Source: Mesobacillus zeae
GTDB taxonomy: Bacteria; Bacillota; Bacilli; Bacillales; Cytobacillaceae
Assembly: GCF_003570705.1 (NCBI RefSeq)
Contig: NZ_QWVT01000037.1
Location: 1-64,000 of the forward strand
Reading direction: 5' to 3'
DNA: 64,000 bases
The translations under genes were made by a program, and so were the position numbers. Of this stretch, positions 34,548-42,872 are shown in pieces; position 1 is the first letter of the stretch; the number at the start of each line of letters is the position of its first letter. Under the pieces are notes generated by a model, which was given only the letters and a program-made list of their open reading frames with translations, was not told where the DNA came from and did not search any database.

Positions 34548-35615
34548 TTGGCTGAATCGGTTCTAGCTAATCTTGGCATTTTACTTTTAATGCATTTGCT
34601 AATCAATACCGGGTATCTTTTTCACCAGGCGAAGCGGATTTCTGGCAGCTGGCTTTGTCTGATTCACGTATTGGTTGTTGTGGGTGCCTCTGTTTCTATG
34701 GTTTATTTTCCGGTTCGCTTCAATGGATCTGAATTCGATTTAAGCTTGGCCCCGCTGATTTTTCTATCGCTTTTCCATGGCTTGAAATTCAGCGTTCCTG
34801 CCTTGTTTCTTTTTTTCCTATTACTTCAGCTTTGCGGAGAAGATTTTGAATACGGGAGATTCTTTTTCCATACTGTTTTGCCTGTCCTTCTCCCTTTGGC
34901 CTTTTACCCTCTTGACAAGGATAGAATCCATTACGCAAAAGCCTTTCTGATTGTGACAGCATCCTGGATACTTGCAAATCTTCCTCAGACATTGGAAGAC
35001 CTTAGCGCATTGGAAGGGTCCTTGCTCGTCCGATATGGGTCATTTATGCTGGCTAGCCTTATCCTTTATTTATTTATCACATCCGGAAGAAGGCAGCTTA
35101 GCCTCATGAACCAGCTTCAATACTACGCCGAGAGAGATGCATTGACAGGGCTCTATAATATGCGGTCTTTCGGGGAAATGCTATCAGGCTTCAAACATGA
35201 TGAAAAAAAGATGTTTATTGCCATGGCCGATATCGACTCTTTTAAAAAAATTAATGATACATACGGTCACCAGGCCGGTGACGAAGCCATTAAAAAGGTC
35301 GGGGAAATCATCCTGGCAGAACGCTCTGCACCAATTGTGGCTGCACGGTATGGAGGGGATGAATTTCTTATTCTCCTGGCTGCAGATGATGAAAAAGAGG
35401 CGATGTCGGTATTGGAGAACATTCGTAAAATAGCTTCTTCCACTTCCTTTCTATATGATGGCACACAACCAGACAGTACTTTATCCCTATCCATCGGAGC
35501 TGCTGAACTTACAAACCCAGACTGCCTGGAGCAAGTGATCGGGCAGGCTGACCAGCAGCTGTATTTGGCGAAAAGAAAAAGCCGCAATTGTGTTTGCATC
35601 AATGTCGCCCAATGA
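34548..35615 (+). CDS. Membrane-bound GGDEF diguanylate cyclase
   Basis: A 355-residue protein with about six N-terminal helices (residues 6-178) of the 5TM-LYT-like kind and a GGDEF domain from about 190. The cyclase motifs are complete: RDALTGLYNMRSF, MADIDSFKKINDTYGHQAGDEA and RYGGDEF with GGDEF at 269-273. No RxxD inhibitory site precedes GGDEF at the usual distance, so product inhibition may be absent. It makes c-di-GMP from GTP. The start is TTG with GAGGTG 8 bases upstream. It is divergent from the kinase/HD-GYP/peptide genes, giving a synthase and a hydrolase on either side of one intergenic region. Confidence 0.85.
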   Translation: MAESVLANLGILLLMHLLINTGYLFHQAKRISGSWLCLIHVLVVVGASVSMVYFPVRFNGSEFDLSLAPLIFLSLFHGLKFSVPALFLFFLLLQLCGEDFEYGRFFFHTVLPVLLPLAFYPLDKDRIHYAKAFLIVTASWILANLPQTLEDLSALEGSLLVRYGSFMLASLILYLFITSGRRQLSLMNQLQYYAERDALTGLYNMRSFGEMLSGFKHDEKKMFIAMADIDSFKKINDTYGHQAGDEAIKKVGEIILAERSAPIVAARYGGDEFLILLAADDEKEAMSVLENIRKIASSTSFLYDGTQPDSTLSLSIGAAELTNPDCLEQVIGQADQQLYLAKRKSRNCVCINVAQ

Positions 35616-35644
35616 AAAAAGACAGGCTAGCTCCTGTCTTTTTT
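35615..35644. terminator. Bidirectional terminator
   Basis: AAAAAAGACAGG and CCTGTCTTTTTT around a six-base centre, shared by the convergent cyclase and acyl-CoA ligase genes. Confidence 0.85.
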
Positions 35645-35652
35645 CATTATGG

Positions 35653-37506
35653 TCATCCTTCAGACAACCCTTCTTCCGCTGATTCTGCCAGCTGAAGATA
35701 TGCTTCCTGTTGATAACCAGCAATGATACTTTCTTTGTATTTTTCTTCGATAACATTGTAACGTACCTTTAAGCTTGGAGTAATAGATCCATTATCGACC
35801 GTCCACTCATCAGGAACGACGATGACTTTTTTAGGCTGTTCAAATGGAGCGAGCTTCACTGTGAGCGTTTTCATTTCTTTCTCAATACGTTCCTGCACTT
35901 TTGGATGCTGGATCAATTCCTGCCTGCTTACAGCTTCAACACCATGCCTTTCCGCCCAATCCCGTAAGTTTACCTGATCAGGAGAAATGACAGCAATGAT
36001 ATATTTTTGGTTATGGCCAAGAATGACACTGTTTTCAATATAAGAACTTTGGTTGATTGCATTTTCGATATGCTGCGGTGCTACATTTTTTCCGGTCGAT
36101 AAGATCAAGAGTCTCTTTTTACGGTCGACGATCGTTAAATAGCCGTCGTCATCCAATGTACCGATGTCGCCGGTCCGGAACCATCCATCCGAGAATTGCT
36201 CGGCGGTAGCCTCTTCATTCCGGTAATATCCCTTCATGATGCTTGGGCCTTTAACGAGGATTTCTCCGTCCTCCGCAATCCGGACATCGACATTGGCCAG
36301 AACTCTGCCCACCGTTCCGATTTTTGGCCGGGTCATCGGGTTCGAGGCAATGACAGGTGCTGTTTCGGTAAGGCCATAGCCTTCCAGAATGGGAATCCCC
36401 ATTGACCAGAAAAAGCCTGCAATTTCCGGATTGAGAGCTGCCCCTCCGGATACGAGCGCACGCATCCTCCCGCCGAGATTAGCTTTTACCTTGCTGAAAA
36501 CAAGCCTGTCTGCAACGGAATAACGACGTCGCAGCTTTCTCGGCATTTCACCAAAAACCATTTCATCCATACTGGCATTCGCCAGGTATTCGTAACGCTC
36601 AGTCCCTGTGCCGACTGCCCAGTTAAACAGTTTCTTTTTTATCGTACCGCCTGCTGCCACTTGGCCCTGCACCTTGGCATACACTTTTTCGAGGAGCCGG
36701 GGGACGGTGGTCATAATGGTTGGCCTGACCTCAAGCAGATTGTCGGGGATTGCTTCGATGCTTTCAGCGTAGGCAATTGTGGCACCAGCTGTCAACGGAG
36801 TAAACTGTCCTGCCATCCGCTCAAAAACATGGGAAAGAGGAAGATAGCTCAGAAGTATATCATCAGGCCCTGCTTCCATGCACCAGAACTGGATAGCTTT
36901 TATATTTGAAAGAAAGTTCCCATGCGTAAGCATCGCGCCTTTTGGCGATCCTGTGGTCCCGGAGGTGTGGATAATGGTCGCAAGCTGCCCGCTGTCAATT
37001 GACTGCCAACTCTCCTCCCAGCCTGAAAGAGGATTGTTTTGGCCAGTTACAACAAGTTCGTAGAACGGAATTACTTTGCCCGGATGGGTAAACGGAGATT
37101 GTGTGTCCATGACAACCTTGATGAGATCCTCCATGCCTGTCTCTTGTACCTTGTTCAACTGCTGCTCATTCTGAACAATGACAGCCTTACACTCGGCGTT
37201 GCGCAGGATGTGTTCAACCTGGTTGGCAGGAAGAGAGGGGTAGACAGGAACTGAAACAGCGCCAAGGCTCAGGATCGCTAAATCGGAAATGGGCCATGTT
37301 GGGTTATTTTCCGATAGAATGGCAACCTTGTCATCGCTCGTAATTCCCATTCCTGCCAGCCCGGCTGCGGCATGCCGAATTTGCTTCCACATGGCCGAAT
37401 AGCTCATGCTCTGGTAAACTCCCCCGCATTTCCACATCAATGCCTTTTTATCCGGAAACCTCAAAACAGAATGGTAAACAGCAGCAAGCAAATTTTCCCT
37501 GTTCAT
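35653..37506 (-). CDS. Long-chain acyl-CoA synthetase (AMP-forming)
   Basis: A 617-residue ANL-superfamily enzyme that activates fatty acids with ATP and CoA. The AMP-binding P-loop is IIHTSGTTGSPKGAMLTH; further motifs are LPLSHVFERM, GYGLTETAPVIASNP, GWFRTGDIGTLDDDGYLTIVDRKK and the A10 lysine region PSLKVRYN. The sequence resembles FadD15-type long-chain ligases. ATG at 37506 is chosen; the open frame upstream runs through a dispersed repeat and is not family-like. The gene is alone, with repeat DNA upstream and a shared terminator downstream. Confidence 0.88.
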   Translation of the reverse strand: MNRENLLAAVYHSVLRFPDKKALMWKCGGVYQSMSYSAMWKQIRHAAAGLAGMGITSDDKVAILSENNPTWPISDLAILSLGAVSVPVYPSLPANQVEHILRNAECKAVIVQNEQQLNKVQETGMEDLIKVVMDTQSPFTHPGKVIPFYELVVTGQNNPLSGWEESWQSIDSGQLATIIHTSGTTGSPKGAMLTHGNFLSNIKAIQFWCMEAGPDDILLSYLPLSHVFERMAGQFTPLTAGATIAYAESIEAIPDNLLEVRPTIMTTVPRLLEKVYAKVQGQVAAGGTIKKKLFNWAVGTGTERYEYLANASMDEMVFGEMPRKLRRRYSVADRLVFSKVKANLGGRMRALVSGGAALNPEIAGFFWSMGIPILEGYGLTETAPVIASNPMTRPKIGTVGRVLANVDVRIAEDGEILVKGPSIMKGYYRNEEATAEQFSDGWFRTGDIGTLDDDGYLTIVDRKKRLLILSTGKNVAPQHIENAINQSSYIENSVILGHNQKYIIAVISPDQVNLRDWAERHGVEAVSRQELIQHPKVQERIEKEMKTLTVKLAPFEQPKKVIVVPDEWTVDNGSITPSLKVRYNVIEEKYKESIIAGYQQEAYLQLAESAEEGLSEG

Positions 37507-37563
37507 TGTACACCACCCCATCAAAGTATGATTACAATGCAGCACTGCTCTGCTCCCCCGCAG

Positions 37564-37659
37564 CGTGCCTGACCCCCAGTGCGGTTGTGCATCACAGCGT
37601 GCAATCGCCACAGGGTGCCTGACCCCCAACGCGGTGGTGCGTTAAAGGGGGTCAGGCAC
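37564..37659. repeat. Two copies of the 50-bp repeat core plus an inverted third
   Basis: GTGCCTGACCCCC occurs at about 37565 and 37615, 50 bases apart as in the array at 11931-12360. The second copy is answered by GGGGGTCAGGCAC at 37647-37659, a perfect 13-base inverted repeat that could form a hairpin over about 19 bases of loop. Confidence 0.82.
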
Positions 37660-37682
37660 TGTCTCGCGTTTCCGCATTTCAT

Positions 37683-37851
37683 TTTCCTTTATCGCGCATT
37701 AACAGTCAGTAGGTTCCCAACTGCCCGTAAAAGCCCGATCGACTCATCTAACAATCAGCGGTAAAACCCACCCGCTGATTGAAGATTCGCCTTATCTCAG
37801 TCGGGTGCCTCCAGTCCATACGCCGCTTAACGGGCGCTTTTGCTTTTCTTT
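37683..37851. repeat. 169-bp direct repeat, copy 1
   Basis: Begins TTTCCTTTATCGCGCATTAA and ends near GCTTTTCTTT. The same sequence with only a few changes starts at 37935, offset 252 bases. Inside are short self-complementary parts (CAATCAGCGG...CCGCTGATTG and CCCGT...ACGGG). Confidence 0.9.
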
Positions 37852-37934
37852 GTCCAGCTACAGCACCCAGCGCCTAGTGGACTTCGCCCACCTCCCTACG
37901 ATAAGTCAACATCGATTCGCTAACGCTCTTCGTG
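37852..37934. repeat. Spacer between the direct repeats, itself a likely dispersed element
   Basis: 83 bases starting GTCCAGCTACAGCACCCAGC and containing TACGATAAGTCAACATCGAT. From memory this kind of sequence is common between genes of many Bacillaceae; that could not be checked here. Confidence 0.55.
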
Positions 37935-38103
37935 TTTCCTTTATCGCGCATTAACGGTCAGTAGGTTCCCAACTGCCCGTAAAAGCCCGATCGGCTCATC
38001 TAACAATCAGCGGTAAAACCCATCCGCTGATTGAAGATTCGCCTTATCTCAGTCGGGTGGCTCCAGTCCATACGCCGCTTAACGGGCGCTTTCGCTTTTC
38101 TTT
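37935..38103. repeat. 169-bp direct repeat, copy 2
   Basis: Second copy of the element at 37683-37851. Differences include AACGGTCAG for AACAGTCAG, GATCGGCTC for GATCGACTC, CCCATCCG for CCCACCCG and GGGTGGCT for GGGTGCCT. No ORF of substance crosses it. The remaining 190 bases to 38295 hold no gene. Confidence 0.9.
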
Positions 38104-38295
38104 ATATCTTATGGGATGGACAGAACTTGACATTCCTTTTTTCGGATTGGACTGCTTAAGAAGTTTTATTGAGGTAATCGGAAATTTCCAGCAGTTAATC
38201 GGCCACCCTCAAAGTGCAACCAAAACCCCAACTTATCCAACCACATGCCCCACTATAAATTACAAGTTCACCTCTGATTCACCACAAGCCCCAAA

Positions 38296-38324
38296 CAAAA
38301 AAACCGCATCCTGTTAGAATGCGG
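38296..38324 (-). terminator. Terminator of the SulP gene
   Basis: Minus strand: CCGCATTC, loop, GATGCGG, then TTTTTTT. Confidence 0.82.
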
Positions 38325-38342
38325 CCAAGCTTTCAGTCCAAA

Positions 38343-39866
38343 TTATGCTGTCTGATGATCTTTTAAAAAGGTATCCAGTTCCTTGAAATCCTCAAAATAT
38401 CCCCCGGTACCTAAACGCTCCACGATCTTCATCCTGCGGAGATTTCTCTCGATGTTTTTAGCCGCGCCATAAAGATAGAGCTTCTGGCCTTTACCTTTTA
38501 ACTGTCCGTCCAGCTGCAGTAGCACCGCTGCTCCAGAAGCATCAATCATATTTACCAGCTCAAGGTTGATTGCAATCACCTTGCCCTCATCCTTGCTGAT
38601 TACTTCTGTCAGCCTGTCAGTGCAACCGAAATAAAGCGGTCCTTCCAGCCCGTAGACCTTCAGTCCATCCTCCTGACTTTCACTGATGCTGAATCCCTCT
38701 TCACTCATCCGTTTCATGAAAATCAATGCACTCATCACGATACCGACCCCAACCGCAACCATCAGGTCAACTGCAACTGTAAGAATCATCGTAACCAGCA
38801 TGAGTGCTGCATCCGAACGAGGTTCGTCCTTTAATATTTTAAAGCTGTCATAGTCAAACATCGTAATTCCTGTAATGATCAAAATACCTGCAAGTACGGC
38901 TAACGGAATCTGGCTCGCAAAAGAACCGAAGACTAGCATGAACAGCAGCAATGCCACACTGTGTACCATAGCAGAAATCATCGTCTGCCCGCCGCTTCTA
39001 AGATTCACAACAGATCGGACCGTAGCCCCAGCGCCCGGCATTGCACCAAACAAGCCTGCAACAGCATTGCCGATTCCCTGCCCAATCAATTCTTTATTAC
39101 TCTTATGTTTTGTCCCCGTCATATTATCCATAACCACTGATGTCAGCAAGGAGTCGATCGATCCAAGGACCGCTATGCTCAAGGCCGCTGGAATCAACGA
39201 GACCATCATATCCATACCAGCAATCGGCATATGGAACTCCGGTAACCCTTTTGGAATTTCCCCAATCCTTTCAACAACGTCAAAAACGACAAAATCGTTA
39301 ATGAACGGAAGGTTAAATGAAATGGCCGGCACTACTTTTTCAAGCAAAAACACCGCCATCGTTCCGACAATCAGCGCCATTAGGCTTGGTGGAATGGCCC
39401 TAACCCACTTTATTGACGCAAGCATAAATACAATCGTTAATAACACGACTAAAAAGCTGCCAGTTACGTATTTAAGCTGACCCATTATGATAATGATCGC
39501 GATACCATTCATGAACCCGCTCACAACAGGAAGGGGAATAAATTTAAGATAATTGCCTGCTTTCAAAAGTCCGAAAACTATTTGAAAAAGCCCTCCCAAA
39601 AATGCTGCTAAAAAAGCATATTCAAGTCCATGACTTGCAATAATTCCTGTAAAAATAACTGTGATTGGCCCTGTTGGACCTGTTACCTGACCTTTTGTCC
39701 CGCCAAATAGCGCTGCAAAAAAGCCTGTGATGATGGCTCCGTACAATCCAATGATTGCACCTTCAGAGCTGCCGGCTGCCTGGATACCGAACGCCAAGGC
39801 AAGCGGGAGGGCCACCACTGAAACTGTAATCCCTGCTAAGAACTCACGCCTGAGCATTTGAATCAT
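38343..39866 (-). CDS. SulP-family anion transporter with STAS domain
   Basis: A 507-residue transporter. The membrane domain of 12-14 helices starts REFLAGITVSVVALPLALAFGIQAAG and contains the SulP stretches GPTGPITVIFTG, ALSIAVLGSIDSLLTSVVMDNMTG and NAVAGLFGAMPGAGATVRSVVNLRSGG. A C-terminal STAS domain (about 400-500) includes VIAINLELVNMIDASGAAVL with the usual Asp-Ala-Ser. Family members carry sulfate, bicarbonate or dicarboxylates. The GSIDSLLTS element resembles BicA/DauA-like members, but the ion cannot be assigned. It is a single gene with its own terminator. Confidence 0.86.
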   Translation of the reverse strand: MIQMLRREFLAGITVSVVALPLALAFGIQAAGSSEGAIIGLYGAIITGFFAALFGGTKGQVTGPTGPITVIFTGIIASHGLEYAFLAAFLGGLFQIVFGLLKAGNYLKFIPLPVVSGFMNGIAIIIIMGQLKYVTGSFLVVLLTIVFMLASIKWVRAIPPSLMALIVGTMAVFLLEKVVPAISFNLPFINDFVVFDVVERIGEIPKGLPEFHMPIAGMDMMVSLIPAALSIAVLGSIDSLLTSVVMDNMTGTKHKSNKELIGQGIGNAVAGLFGAMPGAGATVRSVVNLRSGGQTMISAMVHSVALLLFMLVFGSFASQIPLAVLAGILIITGITMFDYDSFKILKDEPRSDAALMLVTMILTVAVDLMVAVGVGIVMSALIFMKRMSEEGFSISESQEDGLKVYGLEGPLYFGCTDRLTEVISKDEGKVIAINLELVNMIDASGAAVLLQLDGQLKGKGQKLYLYGAAKNIERNLRRMKIVERLGTGGYFEDFKELDTFLKDHQTA

Positions 39867-40018
39867 TCCAATGCGCCTTCTTTCCTCATGAATAACACGT
39901 AAAATTATATGCCTGCTTTATCACAGTTACAATATACAGAAATGAACGTTTTAAGGATTTTGGGCCGATTGCCTTCGGCGTGGTTTGCGCACATTCCAAT
40001 GCCCTCCAAAAAGGAAAA

Positions 40019-40040
40019 ACCTTGACCAAGAGATCAAGGT
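40019..40040 (-). terminator. Terminator of the fibre operon
   Basis: ACCTTGA and TCAAGGT with an 8-base loop; the minus strand continues TTTTTCC. It lies directly after the LPXTG-type gene. Confidence 0.68.
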
Positions 40041-40043
40041 AAA

Positions 40044-40670
40044 TCACGACAGGCTGAGATCCTGCTTTTTCCTTTGTAAATAATATAAATACATGGCTCC
40101 TCCACCGAGTGTAAACAAAATTCCGGCTGCCAGCATATTGAATATCCCTGTTGCTGTGTTTGGAAGTTTAGGCCCATCTGGCGGCAGCACGCCACCCATT
40201 GTCCCTTCCACATAGAACCTGATTTGAACCTTGCAGCCCAGTCCCTGATAATCATTCCCCAACTCCTCGGGCATTTCCAGCTTGAAGACGAGGTTCTCTT
40301 TTTCACTGCTTTTGATTAATCGGGGCTCTAGCTTTTTAAAGTCATCAAGGGTTCCCGCAAATAATTCTCCTTGAGGCCCATATACCTTTAAAACAAGATT
40401 CTGGTACAGCTTTTCCGATCCAGAAGTCAGCTTCGCTGATGTTATATATTTAAAATCCTGCCTACCGCTGTTCTGGAGTGTGATGCTTCGCTCAGCCCAA
40501 TCCCCTGGCTTAATATTCGATAAGTCAAACAATACTTTGTCCGGTGTTGCCGAAATATCGATTTCCTGTGTGTCCGGGGCCGCCGTTGTCTGGCCTGTGG
40601 ACAAGGTAACCGCAAACAGCAACAGCAGCATATACAGAATAGTCAAGGCTTTCTTATTTCGAGACTGCAC
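40044..40670 (-). CDS. TasA/CalY-like protein with sortase anchor (LPNTA)
   Basis: A 208-residue surface protein. Signal peptide at 1-30, then a beta-rich domain whose start (VLFDLSNIKPGDWAERSITLQNSG) matches the TasA domain of the operon's first gene (VDVKNIKPGDTMTRSFELMNDG). The end is a sortase signal: LPNTA at 169-173, a hydrophobic helix and RKKQ. It would be covalently fixed to peptidoglycan. It is the last gene of the tasA-tapA-sipW set, 29 bases after sipW. A wall-anchored TasA-like subunit could seed or tether fibres, a job TapA does in B. subtilis. LPNTA has Ala where LPXTG has Gly, a tolerated variant. Start is GTG with GGGGGG. Confidence 0.75.
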   Translation of the reverse strand: MQSRNKKALTILYMLLLLFAVTLSTGQTTAAPDTQEIDISATPDKVLFDLSNIKPGDWAERSITLQNSGRQDFKYITSAKLTSGSEKLYQNLVLKVYGPQGELFAGTLDDFKKLEPRLIKSSEKENLVFKLEMPEELGNDYQGLGCKVQIRFYVEGTMGGVLPPDGPKLPNTATGIFNMLAAGILFTLGGGAMYLYYLQRKKQDLSLS

Positions 40671-40699
40671 TCCAATCCCCCCTTAATCCTCTCACACCA

Positions 40700-41278
40700 C
40701 TACACCGTTTTTTCAATTGTTTCAGAAGCTTTTTGCTTCTTTTCCAGATTGGATACTGCCTGCCATATTGTAAAAAATGAATAGCAAAGCAGAAGGAGGC
40801 CGGGAAGGATCAGGAGCAGGGCGCTTCCATTCTTCGACTTGGCATAATCAATAATATACCCGGCGTACGGTATCGTGTAGCCAGCGTATTCAGCAACTAC
40901 ATTTTCTGACAGAACGGGATCCATATCCTCTGTCCTGTTATTGTCGCCCTTCGTCCGATACATGACCTTATCGCCGTTTTTGACAACTTTTGTAACTCTG
41001 TGGGTAACAAGTTTGTTGTCTTCCACTCGGTACGTTATGACATCATTTTTCTTAAAGCGTGTCATATCCCCGTCCGGCTTAACAGCAATAACCGATCCCG
41101 TCATGATTCCCGGTTCCATGGACCCGGAAAGGACGGTCTTAAGCTGATAGCCAAAGAGCTGCGGCTCTCCTCCTGACAATTTTGAAGAAACAACGACGAA
41201 TATCAGCACAGCCAAGACAGCGAACATGACAACAGTAATAAAACGGCTGAACCATTTACCCAACATTTTTATATTCAT
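40700..41278 (-). CDS. sipW: Signal peptidase I of the ER type, SipW
   Basis: A 192-residue S26 signal peptidase with an N-terminal membrane helix (about 11-30) and a second helix near the C-terminus (150-172). Box B holds the catalytic Ser in VLSGSMEPGIMTGS. The general base position holds His in VTHRVTKV, which marks the ER-type subfamily; typical bacterial enzymes have Lys there. In B. subtilis SipW specifically processes TasA and TapA. It lies between tapA and the LPNTA protein, with GGAG 7 bases before ATG. Confidence 0.9.
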   Translation of the reverse strand: MNIKMLGKWFSRFITVVMFAVLAVLIFVVVSSKLSGGEPQLFGYQLKTVLSGSMEPGIMTGSVIAVKPDGDMTRFKKNDVITYRVEDNKLVTHRVTKVVKNGDKVMYRTKGDNNRTEDMDPVLSENVVAEYAGYTIPYAGYIIDYAKSKNGSALLLILPGLLLLCYSFFTIWQAVSNLEKKQKASETIEKTV

Positions 41279-41287
41279 AATGATCTC

Positions 41288-42088
41288 CTACCTTCCATCA
41301 CTGCTTGCTGGGGCAGCTTCCTCTTTTGGGGTTAAAGTCTCGTTTTCTGCAGGAAGAGATTTTTCATCGCCTGATCCCGCGGCAGGCTGTTCGCTTTGCT
41401 CGGGCTTGTTCTCTTCAGGTACGGGCGGTGTAGCTGGCTGCTGGCCAACAGGTTTCTCAGTTTCAGGCTTCTCTGAAGGCTGCTGAGGCTTCGGCGGCTC
41501 GGTTTCTTCTGTTTCTTTTGCAGGAGTTTCTGCAGGCGCCGGTGCTTCTTTTGTACACTTGACAGTGATTGTCTCGCTCCAAAGTTCCTGCCTGGAATCA
41601 TAATTATTACCGTGGCCCGGCCTTTGGAAGGCTTTGAATTTGTAATTTCCGGGGTTAGTCGCCATAAACTTCAGGACGCCCGTCTGGCTGGCATTGATCG
41701 GATTAATTGTTCCATCGCCAACCTTGGTGCCTTTTTTCGGATTACCAGTTTTGGCGTAATATACTTCGTACTCTGTCGGGCCCGTCATATTGCTTCCGGT
41801 ATTTTTCACTTCAGCTAATATTTCGGCAGGGCTGCAACTGTTGACTGTCTGGTCTACTGAATCGTTCACGAATTTCAGCGAGCTTTTATCCCATTCTTCA
41901 CGCCATTCTCCAGCCTGGATGCTTCCGGAGACTTCAGATGCATCATTGAAATATGCACCTGTATTTGTAGTCAGCAGGACCACGGTAAGCATTAACGCGT
42001 AGAAAACTCCAAGCAATCGGGCTGCCATGCCCCCTGTCCGCTTTTTCTTGCCAAACTTCTTGATTCTCCCACCGTCTTTGTTTCTCAC
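41288..42088 (-). CDS. tapA: TapA-like fibre anchoring/assembly protein
   Basis: A 266-residue secreted protein. Basic N-terminus, signal helix at about 20-40, and a SipW-type cut region near NTGAYFNDASEVSGSIQAG. A folded domain follows with two Cys (SCSPAEI and VKCTKE), as in TapA. The last 90 residues are a Pro/Glu-rich low-complexity tail (ETEETEPPKPQQPSEKPETE) that probably spans or lies along the wall. TapA helps TasA fibres assemble and attach. GTG at 42088 is chosen because AAGGAG is 9 bases upstream; ATG at 42097 is too close. It stands between tasA and sipW, while in B. subtilis the order is tapA-sipW-tasA. Confidence 0.8.
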   Translation of the reverse strand: MRNKDGGRIKKFGKKKRTGGMAARLLGVFYALMLTVVLLTTNTGAYFNDASEVSGSIQAGEWREEWDKSSLKFVNDSVDQTVNSCSPAEILAEVKNTGSNMTGPTEYEVYYAKTGNPKKGTKVGDGTINPINASQTGVLKFMATNPGNYKFKAFQRPGHGNNYDSRQELWSETITVKCTKEAPAPAETPAKETEETEPPKPQQPSEKPETEKPVGQQPATPPVPEENKPEQSEQPAAGSGDEKSLPAENETLTPKEEAAPASSDGR

Positions 42089-42185
42089 ACCTCTCATCTC
42101 CTTGGCGTTGTTATGAAAAGGAATAATCTGCTTCACCTTATATAAATGGCTTTTATAAAACGTGAAAAAGATCATTCAGGAATAA

Positions 42186-42209
42186 GGAGGGCGGCAAAAT
42201 CCACCCTCC
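42186..42209 (-). terminator. Hairpin between tasA and tapA
   Basis: GGAGGGCGG and CCACCCTCC (one G-U on the minus strand) with a 6-base loop. The following TTATTCC is a poor T run, so it may be a leaky terminator that makes tasA message exceed tapA-sipW message. Confidence 0.6.
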
Positions 42210-42224
42210 CCCTGCCAGCCTGTC

Positions 42225-42821
42225 TTACTTCTCTTCGCCAGCTCCCTGCTTGCCTTCAAAAGTCCATTTCAGTTCAAGCTTGTCGCCTTGGAAAATGTTT
42301 TGATCCTGATTATTTTCCACGAATTCATACTGGACAAATAGTGTATCGGAAGTACCTGCCTTAAGGCTACCGCCTCTTTCATCAAGCCAAGGGATGAAGA
42401 TTTCATTTTCAATTGCATCGGGGCTCATTGATTTAAGCTCTGCCAGAGTAGTGCTCCAGATGATGCCATCTGTCTTATCCCAGTTATAAAGGAAGTTGAC
42501 TTTGATATGCTTACCGAAGTCTTCTCCCGCATTGTTGCCTTTAGCATCGACTACGCTGTAGTCTGTCTTCAATAGGATTTCTGCGATATCCAGGCTTCCA
42601 TCATTCATTAGCTCGAAGGAACGTGTCATTGTGTCGCCAGGCTTGATATTTTTTACATCAACAATAGTTGTTGGTGCAGCATTCAAATCCAAAGTACCTG
42701 CCTGGAAGTTCGCACTTGTTTCAACACTGTCGCTGAAGAATGCATATGTACCTCCGCCAATAAGTGAAAGTCCCAGTGCGGCTGAAGCTGCTCCCATACC
42801 CAATTTCTTTTTTAGACTCAT
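42225..42821 (-). CDS. tasA: TasA/CalY-family biofilm fibre protein
   Basis: A 198-residue exported protein. Signal peptide with LGMGAASAALGLSLIGGGTYAFFSDSVE, the typical TasA/camelysin start, cleaved by SipW near TYA-FFS. Then the conserved NFQAGTLDLN and NIKPGD segments and a beta-sandwich to the end. TasA forms extracellular fibres that hold the biofilm matrix; CalY is its B. cereus relative. At 198 residues it is shorter than B. subtilis TasA (261), closer to CalY length. ATG at 42821 has GAGGAGG. It is the first gene behind the SinR-like boxes at 42873-43018. Confidence 0.87.
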   Translation of the reverse strand: MSLKKKLGMGAASAALGLSLIGGGTYAFFSDSVETSANFQAGTLDLNAAPTTIVDVKNIKPGDTMTRSFELMNDGSLDIAEILLKTDYSVVDAKGNNAGEDFGKHIKVNFLYNWDKTDGIIWSTTLAELKSMSPDAIENEIFIPWLDERGGSLKAGTSDTLFVQYEFVENNQDQNIFQGDKLELKWTFEGKQGAGEEK

Positions 42822-42872
42822 TTTCGTTTCCTCCTCTTTCCCCTGGTAAAATTTTTGCGGGCTCAATCCTTC

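Noticed and set aside
37507..37629. N-terminal extension of the acyl-CoA ligase from 37629
   Set aside because: The extension translates the dispersed repeat and has no likeness to ligases; ATG at 37506 starts the family sequence.
37683..38103. Insertion sequence or prophage attachment site
   Set aside because: There is no transposase or integrase frame, and the direct repeats carry no terminal inverted repeats.
38875..39480. A 201-codon + strand frame inside the SulP gene
   Set aside because: Antisense shadow of a strongly conserved transporter; Thr/Pro/Ser-rich as expected of such shadows.
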